NCBI GenBank assembly: GCA_949751835.1
Contig: CATKHK010000129.1
Span: 30,782-94,781, forward strand
Length of the DNA stretch: 64,000 nucleotides
Reading direction: 5' to 3'
From: Blepharisma japonicum
Taxonomy: Eukaryota > Ciliophora > Heterotrichea > Heterotrichida > Blepharismidae
Shown: one piece after another, positions 35,911 through 48,295 of the stretch
How positions within the stretch are numbered: position 1 is the stretch's first letter
Layout of the letters: each line of letters begins with the position of its first letter
Made by a program: the position numbers and the translations under genes
Notes under the pieces: model-generated
What the model saw: only the letters and a program-made list of their open reading frames with translations
What the model was told of the DNA's origin: nothing
The model's database searches: none

Positions 35911-36069
35911 ATGAGCTTTAGGCTTAGATGTATTAATGCAACAGAACAATTAATGAAAGAATTGCTAGACTTAAATATTCGGGAAGAATTTTACAGACAA
36001 TGGCAGCAATGCTTGAATAAAGTCAAATCAGCATATTGGCAAGTCTTTATACTTGCTGCATATTCCTAG
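35911..36069 (+). CDS. Small orphan open frame
   Basis: These 52 codons run from ATG to TAG with protein-like composition (LLDLNIREEFYRQWQQCLNK). The pattern resembles fragments seen at the ends of transposase genes, but the match is too short to claim. There is no counterpart beside receptor copy 5, so it lies in DNA specific to this spacer. Confidence 0.25.
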   Translation: MSFRLRCINATEQLMKELLDLNIREEFYRQWQQCLNKVKSAYWQVFILAAYS

Positions 36070-36312
36070 AAATTTCATGTAAATAGGGCGAATCACCAGC
36101 TAATAGTCAGTTTTAATTCATGTGCAGCAAAAGCATATATGAGTAAATGCCAGTGTACGCATTGCAAGCACAATTGTCTTATAGAGAATTAATTTCACAT
36201 CTTAGAAGATTGTTAACTTTACACAAAATAGAAAATCGGTTATTACTTATTAGGATGAGTTTACTCCCCATCCCCCCTTTAATTGGAACATAAAATTCGG
36301 TTCAATTTAAAA

Positions 36313-36758
36313 ATGGTAAGTTTTGGAATTTTTACATTATATAAAAAGCCATATAACTATGACAGGGCTTCTCTATGGTATACAATATTTATATTTTGCT
36401 GTTCCTGGCTTTAAATTTGTTGTGAAATTGCAAAAGCTAATGAGATATCTGCTCAATGCACTTTTGGGGCTGGCATATTTTTGCTAGGAATTATAGGATT
36501 AGCTTTCCAGAAGCTAAAACTTCCGTCATTTTGGAAACTTCTAAAGGCCAAGATATTTTGAAGCTATTTAAATTTCAGCTTTCTAGGCAATCACCTTCTA
36601 AAGCTGGACTCCAGACTTCTATAAAATATATTTATATTGACCAAGATTACAAAGATAATAGCAAAAGCGACATTTATTGTGAAAATTACTCTCCAATATT
36701 TTATAGTCAAATTAATTCAAATTTATTTTTTATAGCTTTATATTTTTTAAAAAATTAA
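36313..36758 (+). pseudogene. Receptor C-terminal pseudogene fragment
   Basis: This piece matches the last two helices and tail of receptor copies 4 and 5 (compare 41266-41664). It has lost its reading: the conserved WLWICCEI segment has TAA in place of the second Trp codon, and one base is missing at the LPSFLEAPKG motif, which shifts the frame. No upstream receptor sequence accompanies it. It shows that a further copy once stood here or that a 3' end was duplicated alone. Confidence 0.85.
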
Positions 36759-38181
36759 AAAAATCTAATCTGATCTGAAAATATTTAATTTCTGTAAGAC
36801 TGACAAATTGCCTCATGTTCTGAGATTAAGCTTGATTTTTCCAGAAAATTATTTTTTTTTCTACTAGCTTATTGTTGATTTCCTATTCATCTCCAATTCG
36901 TATTATTTCCATTTTCGCATTCCATAATCGCTTTCAATCATATCAGCGTTATTTTTAAAACTCTGCAAAGTATAAGAAATTGCCAAAAAGAAATCAAGAT
37001 CAATTTGGTATATACACTTTCTGCCATTGCGACAAAAAATATATTTATATATCTAGGAATATATGATTTAAAAAAATATCAAGGAACTCATAAAATTAAT
37101 TCGAATTATAATATGGTATGAAAAATTAAAGAAAGTCCAATTTGATTTAAAGACATTTTACATCAATTATTACATTATATTAGGTTAAGTGCGTTCTAGT
37201 AATATTTAAGCTTACTCTAGTATCTTTGGCAACTCTTCCATACTGAACTTTATTCATTTTGCCTCATAAAAATCATTATCTCTCCACTTCTGCAATCATC
37301 AAACCTAGATATCCCAGAGTTTTATTGCATTTCCCTTCCCATGGAATAAATTGCCTATATTAATTAATAATAAAAATTGCATATTAAAATTTTTCAATTC
37401 CAATATGAAGAATATACTCTGTTTTAATGCCAAAGCAATTGATTTGTGCGTACTCTAAATAAAAAGAATGATTAATAATTGCTATTGCTTCTTTAGTATG
37501 AATAATACCTCATATTTAATGCCTTAATGAATTTATGTTTTTATCAAATGCTTGCAATTATTTAACTCTATAATAAATACTAGAACTAAATTAGAATTAA
37601 ATTATACCTAACAATAATTTTATTAAAAATACTTGCTGACTTGATTAAAAGCGACTTTGTAATATTATTATGTTTTATTGGGATATACTGAAAATTCATT
37701 ACTGAGTTAATAATATCTGAGCTTAAAAACAAAAATCACTATAAACATTGCTTAGAAATTAATTTCTGATAAATTTATCCCACTAACTTAAAAAAAGAGT
37801 GATAATTTTTTAATAGACTTAAGTATAATTATTGAAATATTAGAAATATATTTCTACAGATAAAATTTATAATTTATTTACAATAATCTAATCAAAGCTC
37901 TTACTTTTCCATTGTTTTCTTTAGTTGTATTTCAATTTGAGCCATTTTATGAAATTCTAAGAATCTGTTATTCTTTGATTTTCGTAGTAAATTCAATGAT
38001 TAGTGACTAAAGGGCGCTTTTTCTGTTTCTCAATTCGATAAAAAATAGTATTCTGCCTATAATTTATACTTGATTTTAAGTAGTATGGTTAAAAGCATGC
38101 TGAATGATCAGTCATTATCAGAAAATTTGAAAATTCTATTTGGTAACTTTATTAAGTTGGATAAATATAATTTAAAAGAAA
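36759..38181. other. Spacer before receptor copy 5
   Basis: AT-rich, with no supported gene. The 37740-37930 part resembles DNA at about 42260-42480 beyond copy 5 (shared gaaattaatttctgataaat), an older repeat. From about 38060 it is the 5' flank of the 4.1-kb duplication. Confidence 0.55.
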
Positions 38182-41100
38182 ATGCTACTGTTCTATTATG
38201 AAATTTTTATTCTGCTGCTTCTTACAATAGCTTCAGGCCAATACCTCAATGTTGCTGTTGCATATAGCAAATTGACCCCAAAGGAGATAGTAGAAATAAT
38301 AAGAACTAAATTCAATTGTCCAGATCTTACCTATGAATGATGTTTTGAAAAAAGCTCCTTAGCATTTTACACACCTGTTGAAATAAATGATTTAAAAGAT
38401 TTTGAAGAATTCATAGAGAATCAAGATATTTCTTACCTTATAGATTTTACACTTTCATCATTGCTAAACTTTTATATCTCCTCCTATGCAGAAACTTATC
38501 AATTTTTAGATTTAATCCCTGACTATAACCCAGGTTTTGTTTCTCCCTATGCAACTTATATCAATGGTCACGCCACCTCTTTAAGGGATTCAGCAATTGC
38601 TCTAGTTAAATATTTTGGCTTACAAAAAGTTGTAATTCTTACGAGCCAAGAAAATTTAGAAATGGGCTTTGATAAAGTATCAGATGTTGAAGTAGCATTT
38701 TATGTAATTCTTCCACATGGTCTTTCATATGAAACCATTTATATCATTGTTTCTAAGCAAATTAAACCGCTTGGTGTAAAAACAATTATTATTGCGACCG
38801 AAGAGAACTTGGCTAAACAAATTCAGAAAGCGGTAATAGAGGCTGAGATGGATAAAGATGAATATGTTTACATTTTAGTCCACCAAAGTGCATGAGCTGC
38901 TTATCTCGAAGGGGCATATTTAATAGAAGACTATCCCTGAATGATGAAAAGTTATGTGAATTATGCTGAGTTTTATGTTAATCAAGCAGCAATTTATATA
39001 ATGGAATGAATGAATCTAAACTCTAAAAATGGAGCAATTTCTGAATATTCAATGTATATGTTTTTGGCTAATCCAAATAATGTAAATCCTGAAAGATGCT
39101 ATTTTTTTGTTATGCAGAATAATGAAGCTTACCTTTTAGGACTTATCTATCTTAAGGTTGTATACCCATATGAACCAATACCCTTTAAAGGAGGTATTCC
39201 ACCTGATAACTCTAAGATAAAACTTCATATCAGTATTTCAGGCGGAAGTACAAATCCAGATGGATCTTCCTATATTTATAATAAAGACTGTCAATATGGA
39301 TCAATATGTGCCGTAAATGTTATTAATACAGATTTTAGCATACTTGAAAACTTTGATCTAGTTATTAATAATATAACAGACTGCGGGGTTTCTTATTTCG
39401 ATAGTGATTATGCCAGTAAATGTTTCAATGACCATTTAAATGACTTAGGCTATTTTCATGTTCCCTCTCAACAAATTTCTATGATTGATGGCACACTGTC
39501 TACTTTTAAATCATTAAATATTTCAGTCCCAGTTCTTGGTATTCAGGATTCAGCGTCTCTGCACGATGATTATTACCCTCAATATACAAGTATATCATTT
39601 TCTAATACTTATACAGCAAGTGCAATAGTATTTCTTCTGGCTTCTTACAGAATTAATAAAGTTTCAATACTATACCTTGACACTGCTTCAGGCAGAAATT
39701 TCAAAAATCAATTTTTAAGGCAAGCAGAGGCATATAATATTAAAATTTTAAATAAAAAACAAGCAATTCCAGTTGGTTATAACGGTACTGATGAATCAAT
39801 GCTCCAAGAAATTATAGATATAAAATCAAGGTATGTCATCGTAGAAGTTACTAATACTGAAGTATTTTCAGTTATAGACGGCTTTTATAATTTAGGGATG
39901 AGGAAAGGAGACCTTTATTTGATTTTTGCAGGAGGTATAAGTGTTTCAAACTCTGATATAAATGAAAGCAGACATAATCAATTACTAGAAATTGTAGACG
40001 GCTCTCTATATATAACATTTTTATCATTTTATGGGTCATATGGAAAACAAGTGTATGAAAAACTTTTGAAAGAATATGGATTTACTTATGATGATATGTG
40101 CTTATTTTATGATGCAACCTATCTTGGAGCTCTTGCTCTAGACTCGATGATAAATAGAGGATTTAATTTAATTAGCTCAGGAATTGAAGAATGGGTAAGA
40201 AGAGTTTATTTCACAGGGTGTTCAGGAAAAGTTCAAATAAGTAAGAGTGGAGTTGATCGATCTACTATAAAGGTAGGAGTCTATAATTTGAGGTCGAATG
40301 GTACCAGCTGGGATATCATTTTAAGCGGAATTTATGATCCTACCAAAGTAGTTGTTTTAGAAGCCTTAGATGATGTTACATGGTACACTGATAATAACGG
40401 GGTTCTCCCAAGTGAAATTATTGGTGATGATTTACCATGTCCGTTTAAGTCTGAAAAGGTTAGGTCATTTATTTATGGATACTTAATTCTATTTATTATT
40501 GGAGCATCTTTTCTAGCTATTGATTTATTTTTTCTCTATAAAGTTCTATCACAAAAAAAATTGAAAAATCACTCAATTCTTGATTGCAAAACAGAAGAAA
40601 ACATCCTTGATAACTTACAGTATATTATCATGGCAATCGAATGCTTGCAATACATAGCTATTGGTCCAAGCTATAATGACATGTTTTCTGATTCTTCGAA
40701 AAGGGTTATTAGAATAGCAACACTTGATTTTAGAGGGTGGAATATAAAATATGATTGGACAATCTGATACCAAATAATATTAATGGAGTCTATTTTAGGC
40801 ATTTGACTTATTTTCTTGGTTTTGAGGATTACTACTTTCTTGAGAAAATGTGAAACTACATTGGTCACAATAATCAACGAAATTAGCCAAGTGGTTCTTC
40901 TTTGCACAGGGGATATTTTATTTTTGCCAATGATATGGTTTTTATCATTGACTTTTCAATGCACAGAAAGCATTGGAGATAATTTTACAGACAGTTTTCA
41001 TAATCAAGATTGCACCGTGTTCTGTTGGCAAGATGATCATACTTATTATGTCATTGGGTCAGCTTTTTCGATCTCACTTTATTTGCCTTTATGTATATAT

Positions 41101-42205
41101 TATAGGCCTTCTTGAAAAGATGATATTGGAGACTTGATTTTTCATTTTAAAGAGCAGCCTTACCATTCAGTCATCAAAAGCTTTATACAAATAATTTTAG
41201 TTGTATTGAACATCATCATTTTACCTTATTCAGATACTGCTTATTCAGTATGCTTTATTATTATTATGGCAAGTTTTGGAATTTTTACATTATATAAGAA
41301 GCCATATAGCTATGACAGAGCTTCTCTTTGGTATTCCATATTTATATTTTGCTGTTCCTGGCTTTGAATTTGTTGTGAAATTGCAAAAGCTAATGTGATT
41401 TCTGCTCAATGCACTTTAGGTGCTGGCATACTTTTGCTAGGAATTATAGGATTAACTTATCAGAAGCTAAAACTTCCATCATTTTTGGAAGCTCCCAAAG
41501 GGCAAGATATTTTGAAGCTATTTAAATTTCAACTTTCTAAGCAGTCACCTTCTGAAGCTGGGATCCAAGCTTCTATGAAGTATATTTATATTGACCAAGA
41601 TTCCAATGATAATATCAAAAGCGACAATTATCGTGAAAATTACTCTCCAATATTTTTAAATTAGATTAAAAGTTAAATTAATTCAAATTTAAAGAGTTTA
41701 TGATTAATTAAATGATCCTTTTTATAGCTTGTGCCATTTAATGGGGAGACTTAAACTGGACTTTTATATAATTGACGGAATTAAGTTGATTTACCCAAGA
41801 GCTGCAAGTACATTAGTCGAAATTCGAATGCTTGAAGTTGACATATCTCAGATTAAAACTAGCACTGTCAAATTCTGGCAGTAGAGAAACCCTAAGAAGG
41901 GCGGTATTGGACAGCTGATGGGTATTGGGCGTAAAGCTAGACTATTTTAATAAATTATATGCGTTTATATAGAAACTCCAGAAAACTAGTTGTTAGATGA
42001 TCAAAATAATTCATATATAAGGGTTTAAATTTGAGATGTAACTCATTATACATATTTATCGTATTTTCTTCATATGGAATTTCTAGTTTTGTCTAAGAGT
42101 CTCTTGAATAATGCCATAGTATCTATTTTTTGTGACGAAATATTTATTAAAAATATTTGAAGCTTCAGAATTTTTCATGAGTTATATGTTTTCTTTATGA
42201 ATCTT
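38060..42205. repeat. 4.1-kb segmental duplication, right copy (contains receptor copy 5)
   Basis: This is the counterpart of 31693-35830. It includes the shared upstream stretch atggttaaaagc...gatcagtcattatc and the shared downstream stretch ending near 42205. Confidence 0.85.
38182..41664 (+). CDS. Receptor copy 5: tandem PBP1 domains plus nine-helix membrane protein
   Basis: This 1,160-aa protein runs from ATG 38182 to TAG. It is nearly identical to copy 4 over the full length, including the leader and tail. One extra codon lies in the N-terminal region (FEKSSLAF versus FGNSLAF). Differences concentrate in domain 1 and the linker (NLNSKNGAISEYSMY versus YQNPTHGAISEYSMY). The Trp at 40738-40740 is TGG where copy 4 has TGA. 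All frame-joining TGA codons are at positions conserved as Trp in other copies. The gene appears intact. Confidence 0.88.
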
Positions 42206-43401
42206 AAAGAAATTAAATTCATTTTCCGTTCTATTGATTATCACGAAATCTAGAAGAATTGTTTGTATTGATTCATTGTAGTAAGAAATTAATTTCTGAT
42301 AAATTAATATAACTAGCATAAAAAAATATAAAAATAAAATTAAAACGCATTTTAGCTGAGAATAAAGCCTTATTAATAAGGAAAATTCTAGAAATAGCAT
42401 CATCCACATAGCGAATTTATAGGTTTGCTTGCTCATATCATAGAGCTGATCCAAGCTTTGACTTTTTCATTGTTTTTCTTTATAAATTTAGCGAATCTAG
42501 GAAGGAGTAACTAGAATTTAAATACTTGAAAATTAAAATTTTCAAGATAATAAAATATCAGAGATTGACACCAGAAGGCAGGGATAGAGAGCAAGAAGAA
42601 GGTAAAAGAGTAAGGAGAGAAAGCATCTGAGAAATGTTTTGGTCATATGGAATGAAAAAGGGAAATACATATAAGAGTATCTGAGGTTATAAGTACCCGC
42701 TTATTAATTGGATTTAATTAACAAAACAAAATTGGCAGCAAAAGTGATAAATGTGTAAAAGTTGTTCTCAATATATCCAGTTTAAAGTTCAAATTAAATG
42801 ATTTATAAGCTAACTTCCTATGGTAATAATTGTTTAATTTTTATTATTAGATTAGTAAGCCTCTTTTTATTTATGTCTAAAGAAGATTTAAAAATTCTTA
42901 AAAATGAATAAAAAGATAAATAGAAATAATTTACTTCGATTAAATTTGAATAAATAAGATCAATATATTTTTATAAAACGCTTTAATGCTTTTGTATAAT
43001 TTTTGCATGTATCGCCTAAAAAAAGATATGTTAAAGCCATATATAACTATTCTCATCTCTCATAGAAGTCAAATTAAATGGATTCTGGAAGATCTATTAG
43101 CATTTATCATTAAAAATTCAAAATTTTATTTAAATAAAGCATGATCGCTTCTTTAATAATTCCAGCACATTTTCTTTTTAAGACTTTTTTTTTTATTTGC
43201 AATAAGAATTGAATTTGCATTTGATATTAAAAAGTCCTTATAGAATAAAGAAAATTTGAAACGAACCTTGATTTATATTAAAATAAATTTAATTCATATT
43301 TTATTGCAAAACTAGCTCTCTTAACACAAAAATATTTAAAATTCAAAAATATTTTGCAGGTTAAATGAATAACTATATAATTTGGCATAATTTAATAGGA
43401 A
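41665..43401. other. Spacer between receptor copies 5 and 6
   Basis: The first 540 bases are the duplicated 3' flank. A minus-strand open frame at 42182-42454 encodes a strongly hydrophobic 90-residue stretch (FFMLVILIYQKLISYYNESI) but has no good start and a degraded relative near 37740-37930. I consider it a possible gene fragment. The rest is AT-rich with nothing recognised. Confidence 0.5.
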
Positions 43402-46400
43402 ATGTTACGATTCTCTATGAAATATTACTTCCTACTATTTTTTACAATAGCATTTGGTCAGTTTATCACTATTCCTTTATTATACAGCAAATATACTCCT
43501 GAATCAATAAAAGAGGTCCTATTGAAAGAATATAATTGTCCTGATCTTAACTCAGAAAAATGCATAGGCAATCCAGATGCCTTTTTCATCCCTTTAGAAG
43601 TAAATGATGCTAATGATTTCTTAGAATTTATCGTCGGCCAAGATATTTTATTTTTATATGACATAACTTGTTCTTCAGTAATAAATGCATATATTGATGC
43701 ATATGCTACACAGTTTTTATTTTTACATCTAGTATCTGGATATACACCAAATGCTATTCCGCCATTAACTTATTATGATCACACCAGATATACTTTAATA
43801 AGAGATGGATGCATTGCTTTAGTGAAACATTTCGGATGGCAAAAAATCATTGTTTTTGTAAGTCAAGATTTCTCGGAGATGGATTTTCAAGCTGTTACAG
43901 ATGTTGAGGTCGTTTTTATGACAATTCTTCCGACAGGGCTTTCATATGAAACCATATATATCATTGTTTCAAAAGAAGTCAAACCTCTAGGGGTAAAAAC
44001 AATCGTAATAGCGACAAATGATAATATGTCTAAACTAATTCAACAAGCAGTAATAGAAGCTGAGATGAACACAAAAGATTATATTTATATTTTCCCCCAT
44101 CAAAGCGCATGAAGTGCATATCTTGAAGGAGCACTTACATTAGAAGAGTACGCTTGGATGCCTAAAAACATAGCAAATTATGCTGAAATTATAATCAACT
44201 ACTCAGCAAATTTTTTAATGAATTTAATGAATTATTACCCAATACAAGGCTCCTTTTCGTTATATACATTTTATGGATTTTTACTTACTCAAGTTGTCCT
44301 TGAAAGATTCCACCTTTTTAATATCCAAAACGGGGAGCCAGTTTTAGTTGGAAATATTACCAATAGAGTGGTTACTTTCTATACCCCTCCTATTTTTAAC
44401 GGAAATCTAACAACGCCTCCTGACAATTCAAGGATAAAACTACCTATAAGTATTTCTGGCGGAAGTACCAATCCCGACGGATCTAATTATATATATAATA
44501 CATACTGCCAATTAGGCTCAGTTCATGCTATAGATACTATTAATTCCCAGTCAAAAATACTTGAAAATTTTGATTTGGCTATTAACAACATAACAGACTG
44601 TGGTGCCTCTTATTATGATAGCGATTATGCAAGCAAGTGCTTTAAAGAACACTCAGCAGAGCTAGGGTATTTTCATGTCCCTGCTCAGCCAATTGTTATG
44701 GCAGAAGGTACATTAAATACTTTTAAAGCCTTAAATATTTCAGTCCCAGTACTCGGAGTTGAAGCATCAGCTTCACTTAGCAACAATTTTTATTCACAAT
44801 ATGCAAGTGTATCATTTTCAAATACATATACAGCAAATGCAATTGTTTTACTCCTTGCATCTTTAAGAATCACAAAGGTTTCTTTGCTATATCTTAATAA
44901 TCCTTGAGGTGAAAATTTCAAAAGTCAATTTCTCAATAGAGCGGAGTCATATAAAATTGATGTTATAAACAAAAACCAAGTAATTCCCAGTGGTTATAAT
45001 GGCACCGATAAATCATTTGTGAAAGAAATTGTTGATTTAAAGACAAGATATATAATAATTGAAGCAACCAATACTGAAGTATTTTCAATTGTAGTAGCTC
45101 TTTATGATTTAGGAATGAGGAAAGGGGATGTTTATTTGGTCTCTGGAGGAGGGTTAGGCCTAACCAGCAATGTTCAATATGCAATAGGTGAAGACTCTTA
45201 TAAAAAACTAATAGAAATTGGGGATGGATCACTTTATGTCACTTTTTTGTCATATTACAAAGCATTTGGGGAGCAGATTTATGGAGAATTTCTCAAAGAA
45301 TATGGGGTTGCTTATGATTATATGTGTTTATATTATGATGCAGCCTATCTAGGAGCATATGCAGTAGATTCAATGATAAGTAGAGGATTTAACTTAAATA
45401 GCTCCGGAATTGAAGAGTGAATAAGGAAAGTTCAATTCTCAGGATGCTCAGGAAATGTTCAAATAAGTAAAAGCGGCAATGATAGATCAACTATAAAGGT
45501 AGGGGTTTATAATTTGATTAGAAACAACTCAAACTGAGAGTTAAAATTGAGTGGAATCAATGATCCTACCAAAGTCATTGTCTATGAGTCTTTAATTGAT
45601 ATTTCATGATATTCTGATAATAATGGAATCCTCCCAAGCGATATCATAGGAGCTGACTTGTCATGCCCATTTAAATCTGAACAAGAACGATCATTTTTAT
45701 ATGGCTACCTGATTCTTCTTATTATTGGAGGGTCTTTTTTAATTTTTGATATATATTTTCTCTATAAAAATTTCGAATTTACATTATCAAGAAAGTACTT
45801 AATGCTCCAATGCAAAACAGAAGAAAATATCCTAGATAACCTTATGTATTTTGCAATGATAGTAGAATGTTTCCAGTATATTTGCATAGGTCCAGATTTT
45901 ACAGACTTATTTCCTGATTTTTTTAAGAAAATAATAAAAATTTCAGCACTAGATTTCAGAAATTTATCGAAAAATTTAGATTGGACAATATGATATCAAA
46001 TAATTATGATGGAAATTATTTTGGCAATGTGGCTTTTTTTCCTTATCGGCAAAATGTTTAACATTTGGAGAAAATGCAAGATTCAATTAATTGTAATAAT
46101 AAGTGAAATTGGCAATATTTTGCTTCCTATTATAGGCGATATATTATTTTTGCCAATGACATGATTTTTATTACTAACTTTCCAATGTACAAAAAGTATA
46201 GGAGATAACTTTAAAGACAGCTTTCATAATCAAGACTGCACTATATTTTGTTGGCAAGATGATCATTTGAAATATATCGCAGGATCGTCTGTAGCGATTT
46301 TGCTTTATTTACCTGCAAGCTTGTATTATCGACCCTCTTGAAAAGATAATACCGGAAATTTAGTTTTTCACTTTAAAGAGCAGCCTTATAATTCAGTAAT

Positions 46401-46890
46401 TAAAAGCTTCATGCAGATTGTTTTAGTTGTGATGAATACAACACTTTTGCCTTATTCTGATATTGCTTACACTGTATCATTTGTTTCTATTGTCTCAATT
46501 TATGGGGTTTTCACATTATTTAAAAAGCCTTACAATTATGATAGGGCTTCTTTATGATATACGATGTTTATTTTTTGCTGCGTTTGGCTTTGGATTTGCT
46601 GTGAAGTCGCAAGATTTAATATGGTTTTTGCTGAGTCCATAATAGGCGTTGGCTGAGTTTTGTTAGGAATTATTGGAATTATTTATCAAAAACGAAGACT
46701 TCCGTCATTTTTAGAGTCTCCAAAAGGACAAGACATTCTAAGACTTTTCAGGTTTCAGCTTTCCAAAAAATCTCCATTTCAAGCAGGAATTGAAGCTTCT
46801 GTGAGCTATATTTATATTGACCAGAGCAGCAGTGATAACAAAAAAAGTGAGTTGTTTAGCGAAGGATTTCATTTGGAGTTTTTGCATTAA
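43402..46890 (+). CDS. Receptor copy 6: tandem PBP1 domains plus nine-helix membrane protein
   Basis: This 1,162-aa protein runs from ATG 43402 to TAA. The leader is KYYFLLFFTIAFGQ. Domain 1 (LVKHFGWQKIIVFVSQD) and domain 2 (KLPISISGG, SVSFSNTYTANAIVLLLA, YDAAYLGAYAVDSM, FSGCSGNVQISKSGNDRS) are conserved, as are the helices and the tail SPKGQDILRLFRFQLS. In the membrane domain, FQCTKS replaces the FQCTES found in the other intact copies. It is not part of the recent duplication and is the last receptor gene of the array. Confidence 0.87.
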
Positions 46891-47752
46891 CTAATAATAA
46901 TTATATGATAAAAGAAAATTCTCTGATGTTTCATAAAGAAATAGGCAGAGAATGATAAAAAATTAAAAAAAGCTTTAAAATTGCCATTATTATATTAATA
47001 ATTTAAGCTGAAAAAGTTTATTTACATTATATCTAGATTAAACGTAAAAAAGAGAATGGACATATCAGGGTGCTTATGAAGACCACTGGTCTAATTTTGC
47101 ATATTTTAGGAAAAGAAATTTTCATACAAAAATAAATGAAAATCTCGAAATTTTTTATTTATTCCTATGGAAAATTTTTATGAACTTTAGTAATTAATTG
47201 TTATTCGTCATAGTTGTTAATGCAATTATGAAATTTTTTAATATAAATAAATAATTACAATTATTAATTTATAATTTTTAAAATTTTTATAGTAACTTAG
47301 GTTTTTATAATTAGACTTTTCAGAATATTATGCTCAGGATTTTATGTTTGGGAATCTTAATTCCTTTCAACACACACAATAAAAAGAATATAAGACATAA
47401 TCAAATAGTAAATTCTAAATTAGCATGGAGTATTAATGGCCACTTATATTTTATTAGAATCTGACAAGAAATTACAAATAAACGAAATTTTATAAAATCA
47501 CTCAATTCTCTAAGCATTTCTGCCTTTTGTCCCTATAGAGGAACTAAATTCTCTCTGTCATTTTTGACTCCTTAGTTTAATAATGGTCTTATAATTTCTT
47601 CTTTTCTCTTAATTGATAATGAGCACACTATTGCTGTTGACTTCTGCACCTTATAAGATGATTATCCTAAGTCTCTCGTAGGCATCTTTAGCTCATTTTT
47701 TTAGGTATTTTTGAATCCAATAATTTGCCATATCAACAGAACTGAACAAATC
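46891..47752. other. Intergenic after the receptor array
   Basis: AT-rich, with no supported gene. A short ATG-led frame at about 47620-47680 ends at TAG and does not connect convincingly to the next gene. Confidence 0.55.
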
Positions 47753-48295
47753 ATGCAGTCGTTAAAGCTAGTTGGTGGGAAAACTGGGAATACTTATTCT
47801 AGCCTTTGTAGGCTTGGGATTAAATTTGCAAATAGCTTTATGGCATATGAAGCATTTCAATGTTTCGTAAAAGCTATCAAGATAAATCAAGAGAGAGGAG
47901 AAGCCTGGATAAACCTAGGTATACTATATGAAATTTTTGATCAATTAGATCAAGCAAGAGCAGCCTACAAAGAGGCTGAAAGCATAGAAGATACAGTAAA
48001 CATTGGCAAACTAATGACTAGCCGAATCGGGCTAATGAAAAAGAAGGATTTGGAATTTTTTTATCCATTAGCACAAAGTCAAGAAAAAGAAGTGGAAAAA
48101 AGAGCAAGGAAAGACATTGAAGATTTTCAAGAACTAGGAAGGCCCAAAAAAAAGCTGAAGATAAAGGATGAAGATTTGGATGAAAATGCTAATATTGCTA
48201 TTACCTTCAGTGATATCAAAAATAACTTAGAAGAAAGTGAGTTATTTATGTTAGAGGACATAGCAAAATTTTTATCGCAGCCTAAATTAGAGTAA
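47753..48295 (+). CDS. TPR-repeat protein
   Basis: This 180-aa protein starts at the first in-frame ATG (47753); the frame is open a little further up but has no ATG there. Two TPR units are clear: AYEAFQCFVKAIKINQERGE, then AWINLGILYEIFDQLDQARA with AAYKEAES. The C-terminal half is charged with a basic patch (GRPKKKLKIK, a possible nuclear signal), followed by an acidic segment. It is short for a scaffold of this type; an upstream exon is possible but no convincing 15-16 nt intron was found. Confidence 0.68.
   Translation: MQSLKLVGGKTGNTYSSLCRLGIKFANSFMAYEAFQCFVKAIKINQERGEAWINLGILYEIFDQLDQARAAYKEAESIEDTVNIGKLMTSRIGLMKKKDLEFFYPLAQSQEKEVEKRARKDIEDFQELGRPKKKLKIKDEDLDENANIAITFSDIKNNLEESELFMLEDIAKFLSQPKLE

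Noticed and set aside
17822-46890. Receptor genes read as pseudogenes because of many internal stop codons
   Set aside because: All internal stops are TGA at Trp positions; under UGA=Trp each gene is one continuous frame of about 1,160 codons.
47620-47752. Upstream exon for the TPR gene
   Set aside because: A short ATG-led stretch is followed by GTAGGCATCTTTAG, but this is 14 nt and does not connect frames sensibly.
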